64,000 nucleotides of DNA from Paenibacillus sp. DMB5 (GTDB lineage Bacteria; Bacillota; Bacilli; Paenibacillales; Paenibacillaceae). Of this stretch, positions 55,000-64,000 are shown piece after piece. The stretch is taken from the NCBI RefSeq assembly GCF_001517085.1, contig NZ_LRAC01000109.1, forward strand, positions 1 to 64,000. The letters are read 5' to 3'. Position 1 is the stretch's first letter. Each line of letters begins with the position of its first letter. The notes under the pieces are model-generated. The model searched no databases, was not told the DNA's origin, and was given only the letters and a program-made list of their open reading frames with translations. Position numbers and translations under genes: made by a program.

Positions 55000-55446
55000 T
55001 TACTTCCCGGTATGGCCGAAGCCGCCGGCGCCGCGTTCTGTTTCGGACAGCTCTTCCACTTCCACCAGCGTTACTGACGGAACGGCCTGGAACACCATCT
55101 GGGCAATCCGCTCATTGCGGGCAATGGCGAAAGGCTCCTGCCCCAGATTGATCAGCAGCACCTTGATCTCACCGCGGTAATCGGCATCAATGGTTCCCGG
55201 TGTGTTCAGGCAGGTAATGCCGTGCTTGAAGGCCAGCCCGCTGCGCGGTCGGATCTGCGCCTCCAGCCCGTCAGGCATTGCCAGAGCAATGCCGGTAGGG
55301 ATTAGGGCGCGCTCGCCGGGAGCAAGTACTACCGGCTCTGCTACTGAGGCATGCAGGTCAAAGCCTGAAGCCTGCTCCGACATTTTGCGCGGGAGCTGCA
55401 CATCCTCATTTCCCGAAAGCTTGTTAATTTGAACGTGATAAGACAA
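55000..55446 (-). CDS. dut: dUTPase
   Basis: The trimeric dUTPase motifs are all present: [42 protein letters not shown] and [12 protein letters not shown]. It hydrolyses dUTP to dUMP. The frame opens at 55518, but TTG at 55446 has AGGAGA seven bases upstream and gives the normal 148 residues; the start overlaps the end of mlpA. This vegetative gene sits among late sporulation and RNA genes, an arrangement not found in B. subtilis. Confidence 0.93.
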   Translation of the reverse strand: MSYHVQINKLSGNEDVQLPRKMSEQASGFDLHASVAEPVVLAPGERALIPTGIALAMPDGLEAQIRPRSGLAFKHGITCLNTPGTIDADYRGEIKVLLINLGQEPFAIARNERIAQMVFQAVPSVTLVEVEELSETERGAGGFGHTGK

Positions 55447-56688
55447 GATCATCTCTCCTAACATTGGCAATCGCTTTATCTGTTGAGCCGACCATCGCCA
55501 GTGCGAGAGGTTCAGCAAACATATGGTCCAGCAGCCGGTTCACATCATCCATCGTAACCCGGCTGATTTTTTCAATCATATCATCAAGTGTGTCATGTCT
55601 TCCCAGCATCAGCTCATTTTTACCAATCCGGTTCATCCGGCTGCTGGTGCTCTCGAGGCTGAGAATCAGGCTGCCCTTAAGCTGCTCTTTGCCTTTTCTC
55701 AGCTCATCTTCGCTGATGCCCTTCACAGCCAGCTCCTGCATCATTTCCTTGATCAGCTCGGTTACTTCCTTCGTCTGCTTGGGTGCGGTTCCCGCATACA
55801 CGGTGAACAGGCCGCTATCCACCTGGGAGCTGTGGTAGGAATAGACGGAATAGGCAAGCCCCCGCTTCTCACGGATCTCCTGGAACAGCCGTGAGCTCAT
55901 TCCTCCGCCAACGGTGTTGTTAAGCAGTACCATCGGATACTGCAGCGGTCCGCCGCTCTGTACACCCGGCAGGGAAATACAGATGTGGTTCTGCTCGGTT
56001 TTTTTGCGGTGGAACAGCAGTCCGCCCTGATAATCAGGCGCTGTAAGCTCCGGAGCCTGGCCATGATTGTCGAATTCGCCGAAGTGGCGCTCCAGCAGAT
56101 CAATCAGACCGTCATCGATGTTCCCGGCTACGCTGATTACGGTATTTTCGATCGTATACTGCTCCTTCATGTAAGCGCGCAGATCATCCGGCGTCATCTC
56201 AAGCAGGCGTTCCTTCAGCCCGAGAATCGAGTAAGCAAGCGGATGCTCCCCGTAAGCGGCAGCACACATCAGGTCATGCACCAGATCATCCGGCGTGTCC
56301 TCGCACATGGCGATTTCTTCGAGAATGACGTTTTTTCCTTGGCCAGCTCTTCGGCGTCCATCTTTGAGCGGAAAAACATATCAGACAGCACATCCACCGC
56401 TATCGGCAGATGCTCATCCAGCACTTTTGCATAATAGCATGTATATTCCTTTGAGGTAAATGCATTGACGTTGCCGCCAATCGCATCAAACTGCTCGGCT
56501 ATATCCTTGGCGCTAAAGCGGTCGGTGCCTTTGAAGAGCATATGTTCAATGAAATGGGAAATACCGTTGTTCAAGGGATTTTCATTGCGGGAACCGGTTC
56601 TGACCCAGATTCCAAAGGAAACGGACCGGCCGGTCGGGATTTTCTCCGTCACCACCCGCAGGCCGTTCGATAACACTATTTTTTCCAA
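55424..56688 (-). pseudogene. mlpA: M16-family zinc peptidase (MlpA/YmxG), frameshifted
   Basis: The first part (LEKIVLSNGLRVVTEKIP, zinc motif HFIEH) runs in one frame from a TTG at 56688 that has GGAGG upstream. At the A6/T6 run near 56331-56336 it shifts; the other frame continues VILEEIAMCEDTPDDLVHDL to the normal end at 55424. One extra A restores a ~421-residue M16 peptidase. The homopolymer context strongly suggests a sequencing indel. The gene lies after ylxY as in B. subtilis. Confidence 0.9.
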
Positions 56689-56768
56689 TTGTACGTCCTC
56701 CTGGCATAGCCCTGTTTCTGTTCTGCCCAAAATCTTAAGCGAATTTAATCCTACCAGAAAATAACGGC

Positions 56769-57757
56769 TCACTCAACATCAGAGGGTAAAAGCCGCTCTG
56801 CTGACAAGGTCTCGCTGACGGTTCCGAGCTTTAGTCCTTTTGCCTTAACCGCCCGGATCATCCCTTTAAGCGCCCTGGATGACGAGGCTGTCGGATGCAT
56901 CAGCACCAGTGTCCCTGGCTCCGCCTTTGCACTGATTTTGGCTACAACGGCTTCAGGGGCGGGGTTGCGCCAGTCTACCGTATCCAGGGTCCAGAGCACC
57001 GTCTTCAGCCCGAGCGCTGCAGCAATCTCCACGGTCTCCTGGTCAAAATCCCCCGACGGCGGGCAAACCACTGATTGGTTACGCCCAGGCTCTCTTTTAG
57101 CAAAACCTGCGTCTTCTGGATCTCGGCGGTTGCCCTTGCCCTGCTCAAAGTGCTCATATTCGGATGGGTGTAAGCATGGTTCTCCATCTCGTGCCCGCGC
57201 TTCAGCATTTCAGCCGCAAGTTCCTTGTTCTTGCTCAGCCAGGTGCCGTCCAGAAAAAAGGTCACCTTCACCTGTTCCTCATCCAGAATATCAAGCATCG
57301 GCTTAATATACTCATTGCCCCAGGCCACATTGATCATGAAGGCTACCATCGGCTTGGCCGGATTGCCGCGGTAGATCGGATGAGCCCCCAGGTCATTCAA
57401 AGAAACCTTGGGCTGCGTCTGGCGGTAGACCAGCTTCAATCCTTCCCCCGACCCCTGCAGCAGGGTATTCCGGTAACTGGCTTCCACATCCACCTCAAGG
57501 CCGTTATAGCCCGGAATAGCCTTCCAGACACGGTCTACCGTGGCATCCACCGGCGGTGCATTCAGTTCAGCTGCTTTTTGCTCCACCTGTGCCCGCAGAT
57601 CTTTATGGCCCTTCTCTCCCGGCAGTTCAGCCGTTACCGCAAGGGCATCCTGCGGCTTAAGCTGCGCCAGCATCTCCTTTACCGGACCGTCGGTACTGCC
57701 TATTCCGATTACAACAGCTATACAGGCCAGCACAAGCGCCGCCTTGTCCGTTTTCAT
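56769..57757 (-). pseudogene. ylxY: YlxY, polysaccharide-deacetylase-like protein, frameshifted
   Basis: ATG at 57757 follows GGGAGGA and begins a signal peptide (MKTDKAALVLACIAVVIGIG). The NodB-type domain starts around residue 165 (VTFFLDGTWLSKN, HEMENHAYTHP), then the frame breaks at a GGG run near 57062; the next frame goes on PPSGDFDQETVEIAAALG to the stop at 56769. One missing C restores ~330 residues. Metal ligands of true deacetylases are partly absent (VTFFLDG for the usual TFDDG-type region), as known for YlxY. Confidence 0.9.
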
Positions 57758-57976
57758 GCAACTGTCCTCCCCGGTTAGATACGGTCTACATCGTCCCGCA
57801 CAGCACGTACAGGACGCTTTGTCCCAGCCTATGAATGACAGAAATGAAATATGACACTTCAACTTTAAAGTAACCGGCTTCAGGAGCAAAGCTGCAGGAA
57901 CGTTAAAAAAGAGCCAGAATGCATAAGCTTCTGTCTCTTCTTCATACATATTCCTTATAGACCGGAATGGGAAGGC

Positions 57977-60079
57977 TTAGGCCTTCGCACCGCTCTCAGC
58001 AGTTAATACCGCCTTGCGTGACAGGTTAACACGGCCCTGCTGGTCGATTTCGGTTACTTTAACGGTGATGGTATCACCGATGGCAACAACGTCTTCAACC
58101 TTGGCTACGCGCTCTGTGGACAGCTGGGAAATGTGAACCAGACCGTCTTTTCCGGGAATCAGTTCCACAAACGCACCGAACTTCTCAATACGGCGGACTG
58201 TACCCACATAGATTTCACCCACCTGAACTTCCTTCACGATACCTTCGATGATACCGCGGGCTTTCTGAATCATCGCTTCGTCGGAGGAACCGATAAATAC
58301 GCGTCCATCCTGCTCAATATCGATCTTCACGCCGGTTTCTTCAATGATCTTGTTGATGATCTTGCCGCCGGCACCGATAACATCACGGATCTTGTCCGGA
58401 TTGATATTGATGATGATGATCTTAGGCGCATATTTGGACAGGTTAGGTCTTGGCGCAGAGATCGCTTCATTCATTTTGTCCAGGATGAACAGACGTCCTT
58501 CTCTGGCTTGATCCAAAGCTTCCTTCAGGATTTTGCGGTCAATACCGGCAATCTTGATATCCATCTGGATTGCAGTTACGCCTTCAGCAGTACCTGCTAC
58601 CTTGAAGTCCATATCACCGAGGTGATCTTCCATACCCTGGATGTCAGTCAGAATGGAGACATGCTCTCCGTCTTTGATCAGACCCATCGCTACACCGGCT
58701 ACAGGAGCCTTAATCGGTACGCCTGCATCCATCATTGCCAGGATACTGGCGCAGATGCTTGCCTGGGAAGTTGAACCGTTGGATTCAATAGCTTCCGATA
58801 CCAGACGAATGGTGTATGGGAATTCCGTTTCACTAGGGATAACCTTCGACAAGGCGCGTTCACCCAGTGCTCCGTGACCGATCTCGCGGCGGCCCGGTGC
58901 TCTCAGCGGACGGGCTTCCCCTACGCTGAACGGCGGGAAGTTGTAATGATGCATGAAGCGTTTGGTTTCAGCCGGATCGATTCCATCCAGAATCTGCACG
59001 TCACCAAGCGCACCAAGTGTACATACGCTGAGGATTTGTGTCTGTCCGCGTGTAAAGAGCCCGGAACCGTGTGTACGCGGCAGCAGTGCCGTATCACATT
59101 CGATCGGACGGATCTCATCCAGCTTGCGGCCATCCGGACGCACTTTGTCATGCGTAATCAGGCGGCGCACTTCATCCTTGACGATATCATGCAGCACTTC
59201 CTTGACATCCTTCAGCAGCTCAGGTGTTTCTATGTATTTCTCAACGAAATACTCCACGGTTTCGCTGTTGATCAGATCAATTGCGTCCTGGCGCGCGTGC
59301 TTCTCGGCGATTTTAACGGCTTCCACCAGACGGTCTCCGGCAAAAGCACGAACCTCAGTATTCACGTCAGCATTTACAGCATGCAGCTTCACGGCCATCT
59401 TTTCTTTACCGGCAACAGCTACCAGCTCTTCAATAACGGCTACGATCTTGCGGATTTCTTCATGCCCGAACATGATGGCTTCCAGCATCACATCCTCCGG
59501 CACTTCGTTTGCTTCTGCTTCAACCATCATAATGGCATCTTTGGTTCCGGCAACCACGACATAGATGTCGCTGGCTTCCTGCTGGGCAACGTCAGGATTA
59601 ATAACGAATTCGCCATTGATCCGGCCGACAGCCACTCCGCCGATCGGACCGTCAAACGGCACATCGGAAATGCTCAGCGCAGCAGAAGTACCGATCATTG
59701 CCGCGATATCCGGCGCACAGTCCTGATCCACGCTCATTACCATGTTCAATACCTGAACATCGTTACGGAACCCTTCCGGGAACAAAGGACGAATCGGACG
59801 GTCAGTCAAACGGCTGGACAGAATCGCTTTTTCGCTTGGTCTGCCTTCGCGTTTGATGAATCCGCCCGGAATTTTACCTACTGCGTATAGTCTTTCTTCA
59901 TAGTTCACTGTAAGCGGGAAAAAATCAAGATCTTTAGGCTCACTGGAGGCAGTAACCGTACACAATACTGCAGTATCTCCGTAGCGGACCATTACAGCGG
60001 CATTTGCCTGTTTAGCAAGACGCCCGGTTTCCAGCACAAGGCGTCTTCCGCCAAGCTGCATCTCAACACGTTGTTCCAT
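57977..60079 (-). CDS. pnp: Polynucleotide phosphorylase
   Basis: The 700-residue protein has two RNase PH domains, a KH domain ([18 protein letters not shown]) and an S1 domain ([18 protein letters not shown]). PNPase degrades RNA 3'-5' phosphorolytically and can add tails. AAGGAGGGATTTT precedes the ATG. It follows rpsO as in most bacteria, with hairpins between. Confidence 0.98.
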   Translation of the reverse strand: MEQRVEMQLGGRRLVLETGRLAKQANAAVMVRYGDTAVLCTVTASSEPKDLDFFPLTVNYEERLYAVGKIPGGFIKREGRPSEKAILSSRLTDRPIRPLFPEGFRNDVQVLNMVMSVDQDCAPDIAAMIGTSAALSISDVPFDGPIGGVAVGRINGEFVINPDVAQQEASDIYVVVAGTKDAIMMVEAEANEVPEDVMLEAIMFGHEEIRKIVAVIEELVAVAGKEKMAVKLHAVNADVNTEVRAFAGDRLVEAVKIAEKHARQDAIDLINSETVEYFVEKYIETPELLKDVKEVLHDIVKDEVRRLITHDKVRPDGRKLDEIRPIECDTALLPRTHGSGLFTRGQTQILSVCTLGALGDVQILDGIDPAETKRFMHHYNFPPFSVGEARPLRAPGRREIGHGALGERALSKVIPSETEFPYTIRLVSEAIESNGSTSQASICASILAMMDAGVPIKAPVAGVAMGLIKDGEHVSILTDIQGMEDHLGDMDFKVAGTAEGVTAIQMDIKIAGIDRKILKEALDQAREGRLFILDKMNEAISAPRPNLSKYAPKIIIININPDKIRDVIGAGGKIINKIIEETGVKIDIEQDGRVFIGSSDEAMIQKARGIIEGIVKEVQVGEIYVGTVRRIEKFGAFVELIPGKDGLVHISQLSTERVAKVEDVVAIGDTITVKVTEIDQQGRVNLSRKAVLTAESGAKA

Positions 60080-60125
60080 AAAATCCCTCCTTGATGGGTA
60101 ATTTGTTGCGATTCATTCTACAAGC

Positions 60126-60164
60126 AAAAACGGCTTGTCCTCCATAAAGGTAAAATAGCCGTTT
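60126..60164 (-). terminator. Hairpin with T-tract between rpsO and pnp
   Basis: aaacggct (60128-60135) pairs with agccgttt (60157-60164), and the minus strand has five T after the stem. Its outer stem and gtttctgcg flank resemble the repeats at 35051-35189. Confidence 0.65.
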
Positions 60165-60212
60165 CTGCGAATCATATCCTTTTGAAAACTGGAAAAATCT
60201 CCGTAAATTTTC

Positions 60213-60279
60213 AAAAAGCAACCCGGCTGTCCCGTTGTCGATCGTAAGAAGGACATACGGTATACAACCAGGCTGCTTT
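60213..60279 (-). terminator. Possible hairpin directly after rpsO
   Basis: aaagca (60215-60220) can pair with tgcttt (60274-60279) with further imperfect pairing inside (accc..ggct / accaggct); T's follow on the minus strand. Confidence 0.4.
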
Positions 60280-60298
60280 AAGGTTACTCTTATGGAAA

Positions 60299-60568
60299 TT
60301 AGCGACGCAATCCCAGTTTTTCGATCAGGGCGCTGTAACGTTGGATATCCTTATTCTTCAAATAAGCCAACAGTTTACGACGTTGTCCAACCATCTTCAG
60401 CAGTCCGCGGCGGGAATGGTGATCCTTCTTGTGCGTACGCAAGTGGTCAGTCAAATTAACGATATTCTCCGTAAGGATAGCAACTTGCACCTCAGGGGAT
60501 CCTGTATCGGATTCATGAGTTTTGTGCTCGTCGATCAATTGGTGTTTACGTTCTTGAGTCAATGCCAT
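60299..60568 (-). CDS. rpsO: Ribosomal protein S15
   Basis: The 89-residue protein is standard S15 ([36 protein letters not shown]). ATG 60568 follows GGAGGTG by six bases; the open frame extends six codons further but without reason. S15 binds 16S rRNA in 30S assembly. Confidence 0.98.
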   Translation of the reverse strand: MALTQERKHQLIDEHKTHESDTGSPEVQVAILTENIVNLTDHLRTHKKDHHSRRGLLKMVGQRRKLLAYLKNKDIQRYSALIEKLGLRR

Positions 60569-60717
60569 CCTGTTCACCTCCTTCATTATAATCGCCAGTA
60601 GCCTCGTCGCCGTCGGTGAGAACGTGCAACCAAGCTAAGGTTATGATGCTGTCATTCCAGCAACGTTAATCAGTATAGCATCTTCGGAGACAAAAGTAAA
60701 CGCATGTCCGCAGAAGA

Positions 60718-61665
60718 TTATGAAGAATAACCCAGCAGCTCTTTTGCCGTGCCGGCATCCTGTGCAATCTGCGAGATGAGCGCATCAATCGACTCGAACT
60801 TCCGTTCAGGCCGTATAAAAGCCTGAAGCTCAACCTTAAGCTCCTGTCCGTAAATATCATCAGCAAAATCGAACAGATGCACTTCAAAGCTCGGCGCTGC
60901 CATTCCGTCATGGAAGGTAGGTTTGACACCGACATTCATGACACCATACAGGGTTTCATTCTTATAGAAAACCTTAACGGCATAAACGCCTTTTGCCGGA
61001 ATGACATAACGGTCCTCAAGCTGAAGGTTCGCTGTCGGGAAACCGATCGTACGACCCCGCTTCTCACCATGTCCAACCGTTCCGCGCAGATGATAGCAGC
61101 GGCCGAACCAGCTGTTCGCCAGGGCCAGATCTCCGCTGTACAGGCTTCTCCGGATTCCCGAGCTGCTCACCTTCTCCCCTTCAAGCAGAAAAGGCGGAAC
61201 CGTCTCGACACCCATTGCTCCCTGCCCCAGTTCACGAAGCATATCCGCATCCCCTTCGCCCAGATAGCCGAAGCGGAAATCAAATCCGACCACGGCCGTT
61301 ACAATCTGCAGCGGCAGCAGCATTACAGATACAAAATCCTGCGGGCTGACCCTGGAGAGCTGCTCATTAAATTCTATTATATACAAAATATCGACGCCCA
61401 TACCGTCCAGGATTTCCTGCTTGTCCTTTGGCGGGGTCAAATATCCATCATAATCGCCTTTGCCCATAACATCCTTGGGATGAGGATGAAAGGTCATCAC
61501 TGCAGCCGGTACACCTTGTCTGCGGGCCAGGGCAACAGCGGATGTAATGACGCTGGCATGTCCGCGGTGCAGCCCGTCGAACTGTCCCAGGGCGGCTACT
61601 TGCGGCTGAGCCCACTCCGCCGCAGTCTCCGGCGGTATTGGATAGCTTAAGGTTACGGTTCTCAC
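60718..61665 (-). CDS. ribF: Bifunctional riboflavin kinase / FAD synthetase
   Basis: The N-terminal FAD-synthetase domain shows GQFDGLHRGHASV and MTFHPHPKDVM; the C-terminal riboflavin kinase domain shows GHGEKRGRTIGFPTANL. It makes FMN and FAD. GTG at 61665 has AGGTGAG seven bases upstream and is preferred to the GTG at 61677, which overlaps that site. Confidence 0.96.
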   Translation of the reverse strand: MRTVTLSYPIPPETAAEWAQPQVAALGQFDGLHRGHASVITSAVALARRQGVPAAVMTFHPHPKDVMGKGDYDGYLTPPKDKQEILDGMGVDILYIIEFNEQLSRVSPQDFVSVMLLPLQIVTAVVGFDFRFGYLGEGDADMLRELGQGAMGVETVPPFLLEGEKVSSSGIRRSLYSGDLALANSWFGRCYHLRGTVGHGEKRGRTIGFPTANLQLEDRYVIPAKGVYAVKVFYKNETLYGVMNVGVKPTFHDGMAAPSFEVHLFDFADDIYGQELKVELQAFIRPERKFESIDALISQIAQDAGTAKELLGYSS

Positions 61666-61702
61666 GCTGTTTCTCACCTACAATTCACAAATAAATTAAT
61701 AA

Positions 61703-62617
61703 TTAGCGCTGTGCGAATACCTTGACCGGAGCAATAGCTCCCGCCTCGTCGAGCTTGTAAATGCCGAGGAACTCGCCTGCACCGTCGTACAGCCGGAAAT
61801 CTCCGCTGTCCTTCACCTCAGGCGTTACATAACGGATGGAGAGACGCTGCCCCTGCAGGGCAGCCATTTTCTTCTCATCAGTCACCGTATGCCGGGGCAA
61901 ATGGGAGATGGCTTCATCCGCAGCAATCAGATGCTGCTGAAGTGTACCGGCTTCCTTATATTCCGCAATCTGCTCCAGTGTCAGACAGTGGCTGGCAGAG
62001 ATTCCGGCAGACATCGTACGTGTAAGCTGCGCCATAACACCGGGTATCCCCAGGGCACGGCCGATATCCACACAAAGCGTACGGATATAGGTCCCCTTCG
62101 AGCAAAGCACACGGAAGGTAATATCGGGATATTTGCCGTTCCAGACCATATCCGTCATTTCAATCTCATAGATTTCCACTTCACGGCTCTTGCGCTCCAC
62201 GGTCTTGCCTTCCCGGGCAAGCTCATAAAGCCGTTTGCCGTCAACCTTGACCGCCGAGTACATGGGCGGCACCTGTGAAATAACTCCTCTGAACGATTCC
62301 AGTACAGCCAGCACTTCAGCCTCGGTTACCCGGACCTCATCCACCGATTCCGTAATCGTTCCCGTCATATCTTCCGTATCACTAGACAGGCCCAGACGCA
62401 GCGTGGCTACATATTCCTTGGGAAGTTCCTGTATGTACTCCACTACCCGCGTAGCCCGTCCAAGACACAGCGGCAGCACCCCGGTTACTTGAGGATCAAG
62501 CGTCCCGGTGTGGCCAATCCGCTTCATACCAAGAATACGCCGGGCTTTGGCGACCACATCATGTGAGGTAAAGCCTGCAGGCTTAAAGACTGCGAGTACA
62601 CCTTTAAGCTCACTCAT
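61703..62617 (-). CDS. truB: tRNA pseudouridine-55 synthase
   Basis: The 304-residue enzyme carries the TruB signature RIGHTGTLDPQVTGVLPL with the catalytic Asp, and a C-terminal PUA-like end. It makes pseudouridine 55 in the T-loop of tRNA. The ATG overlaps the nrnA stop by four bases. Confidence 0.97.
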   Translation of the reverse strand: MSELKGVLAVFKPAGFTSHDVVAKARRILGMKRIGHTGTLDPQVTGVLPLCLGRATRVVEYIQELPKEYVATLRLGLSSDTEDMTGTITESVDEVRVTEAEVLAVLESFRGVISQVPPMYSAVKVDGKRLYELAREGKTVERKSREVEIYEIEMTDMVWNGKYPDITFRVLCSKGTYIRTLCVDIGRALGIPGVMAQLTRTMSAGISASHCLTLEQIAEYKEAGTLQQHLIAADEAISHLPRHTVTDEKKMAALQGQRLSIRYVTPEVKDSGDFRLYDGAGEFLGIYKLDEAGAIAPVKVFAQR

Positions 62618-63591
62618 AGATGGCGTCTGACCTCCTGAAGCACCAGCGCAACCGCTTCGTCCAGTGTCCCGTCGATACGCGCTCCTGCCGCCCGGGTATG
62701 TCCGCCTCCGCCGAATACCTGGGCCAGTGCAGCAACGTCCACCTTGCCGGCTGAACGCAGGCTTGCTTTGACCGCATGCTCATTTATTACCTTGAACAGG
62801 ATGCCAACCTCTACCCCGCGGATGTTACGCGGATAATTGACGATACCTTCCAGATCTTCATTTGCTGCACCGCAATCGATCATGTCCTGCGGGGTAACAT
62901 GCAGCCAGGCAATATCCCCTTCCGGCGAGAGCTGCAGGGTATTAAGCGCCCGGTTCAGCACCTTGACCTGAGCCAGCGTCATCTCCTCCAGCAGGTTCTC
63001 CGCCAGTTCAGGGCCATTCACACCCATTGCCAGCAGCTCCGAAACGGCCGCCATAACCTTTGGTGAAGTATTCGTGTAGCGGAAGCCCCCGGTATCTGTC
63101 AGCAGTCCGGTATAAATGGCTGTAGCAATATCAAGGTCCCATTCCACCTGAAACGTCTTCAGCAGGTCGAACAAAATTTCTGCAGTCGCAGCAGCATCCG
63201 GCTTAATCAGCGTAACGAGGCCGTAACCGTTATTGGTTGGATGATGATCAATATTCACGATGCGCGCATCGCTGGCAAAGTAGCGCTGGGTCAGGCCCAC
63301 ACGCTGAAAATCTGCACAATCGACGCAAATGATATTGCTGTATTGGCGGGGCAGCTCACCGTCCGCCAGATTCACGATTTCACCGGCATGCCATAAATAT
63401 TCCATCCGCTTAGGAATCGGACCTTCATTCAGCATAGTGTATTTTTTGCCCAGACATGAGAGAAGCCAGCCCACCGCAAGGGTGGAGCTGACTGCATCTC
63501 CGTCCGGCTGAACATGCGACACTACAAGATAATCGTCGTGTTCCAGCAGAAACTCACGGGTCTGCTGGAGACTTTGTTCATAGCTCTGCAT
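62614..63591 (-). CDS. nrnA: NrnA, oligoribonuclease / pAp phosphatase
   Basis: The 325-residue DHH/DHHA1 protein has HVQPDGDAVSS, NIDHHPTN and GGGGHTRAAGA. NrnA removes short RNA oligonucleotides and hydrolyses pAp. AAGGAGACGGCGA precedes the ATG. It lies between rbfA and truB, as in many Firmicutes. Confidence 0.95.
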   Translation of the reverse strand: MQSYEQSLQQTREFLLEHDDYLVVSHVQPDGDAVSSTLAVGWLLSCLGKKYTMLNEGPIPKRMEYLWHAGEIVNLADGELPRQYSNIICVDCADFQRVGLTQRYFASDARIVNIDHHPTNNGYGLVTLIKPDAAATAEILFDLLKTFQVEWDLDIATAIYTGLLTDTGGFRYTNTSPKVMAAVSELLAMGVNGPELAENLLEEMTLAQVKVLNRALNTLQLSPEGDIAWLHVTPQDMIDCGAANEDLEGIVNYPRNIRGVEVGILFKVINEHAVKASLRSAGKVDVAALAQVFGGGGHTRAAGARIDGTLDEAVALVLQEVRRHL

Positions 63592-63612
63592 TCGCCGTCT
63601 CCTTTATGTTTC

Positions 63613-63963
63613 CTAGCTTTCTTCGTGCATGATCTCGCCGAGCAGCTTCTCGATATGACTTCCGTAAGCAACGGATTCGTCAATCTTGAAGATCAGCTCC
63701 GGCGTATGGCGCAGGCGGATCGCCTTGCCAAGCTCAGAGCGGAGAAAGCCATTGGCCTTCTCAATCGCTTTGAGCGAGGCATTCTGCTGCTCCGCATCGC
63801 CGAACACGCTCAGGTATACTTTGGCCTGCGACAGATCGTTCGTCACGTCTACGCCGGTTACGGTAACAAAGCCTACCCGCGGATCTTTTAATCCGCTCTG
63901 GATGAGCTGGCTCAGCTCTTTCTTGATCTGCTCGCCAACCCGCCCTGCTCTGATTTTAGACAT
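63613..63963 (-). CDS. rbfA: Ribosome-binding factor A
   Basis: The 116-residue KH-like protein (RAGRVGEQIKKELSQLIQ, SQAKVYLSVFG, LRHTPELIFKIDES) is full length for RbfA, which assists 30S maturation. GAGGTG precedes the ATG. It completes the translation-related cluster rbfA-nrnA-truB-ribF-rpsO. Confidence 0.97.
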   Translation of the reverse strand: MSKIRAGRVGEQIKKELSQLIQSGLKDPRVGFVTVTGVDVTNDLSQAKVYLSVFGDAEQQNASLKAIEKANGFLRSELGKAIRLRHTPELIFKIDESVAYGSHIEKLLGEIMHEES

Positions 63964-63981
63964 TTGTATTCACCTCTTCGC

Positions 63982-64000
63982 TTAGCGCTCTACCTTTTCC
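63982..64000 (-). CDS. End of a gene cut by the window edge (possibly ylxP/DUF503)
   Basis: Only six codons (reading EKVER and a TAA at 63982-63984) are present upstream of rbfA. The DUF503 gene ylxP normally lies here, but the piece is too short to be sure. Confidence 0.3.

Noticed and set aside
58874..59890. 338-codon open frame antisense to pnp
   Set aside because: Shadow of pnp, Cys/Phe/His-rich nonsense composition.
1..64000. tRNA, rRNA genes and CRISPR arrays
   Set aside because: No clover-leaf, rRNA or regularly spaced repeat pattern was noticed; the tandem repeats at 36469-36724 are directly adjacent without spacers.

Overview
The window looks like a Paenibacillus-type (spore-forming Firmicutes) chromosome. 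The evidence is the gene order rbfA-nrnA-truB-ribF-rpsO-pnp-ylxY-mlpA-dpaA-dpaB-dapG-dapA-rnjB-tepA-ylzJ-spoIIIE-ymfF-ymfH-ymfI-ymfJ-ymfK-rodZ-pgsA-cinA-recA-recX-rny-ymdB-spoVS, which closely follows the Bacillus subtilis core order, together with sporulation genes (dpaAB, spoIIIE, sleB, spoVS), strong AGGAGG ribosome-binding sites and frequent TTG/GTG starts. Differences from B. subtilis include no asd between dpaB and dapG, no ymxH after mlpA, and insertions of dut, an S41-peptidase relic, an ECF sigma/anti-sigma pair, sleB, yajQ and a 53-residue membrane protein.

Layout. 1-600: the 3' end of an IS1182-type transposase gene. 865-6396: an AT-rich 5.5-kb integrated element bounded by a 22-bp imperfect direct repeat. 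It carries a large serine recombinase, a rolling-circle Rep protein with a candidate origin hairpin, a SUKH/SMI1 protein and small unknown genes, all on the minus strand. 6.4-24 kb: accessory genes, including a lipoprotein, a second RsgA-type GTPase with a possible leader peptide/attenuator, an APH-fold kinase, a TetR-SMR-SMR cassette, a two-gene ABC exporter with a divergent LysR, htpG under a perfect CIRCE operator, and a LysR/second-dapA pair. 23-32 kb: DEAD-box helicase, pduL, dipeptidase, spoVS, ymdB, rny, recX and recA. 32-64 kb: the conserved core block, read on the minus strand.

The most interesting observation is the architecture of the serine-recombinase element. Its att core lies inside the 3' end of the recombinase gene. 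In the integrated state the recombinase stops almost at once, using chromosomal sequence (517 aa). In the predicted excised circle the frame runs on for 22 more residues and stops 5 bp before an intrinsic terminator that now sits at the opposite end of the element. The recombinase C-terminus and its terminator are therefore predicted to switch with integration state.

Six otherwise normal genes (a small unknown gene, the TetR gene, one ABC half-transporter, rodZ, mlpA, ylxY) each carry a single-base frameshift, several in short homopolymers. Sequencing or assembly indels are the simplest explanation. The S41-peptidase remnant beside dpaA looks like a genuine pseudogene. I saw no tRNA, rRNA, CRISPR array or recognisable riboswitch.
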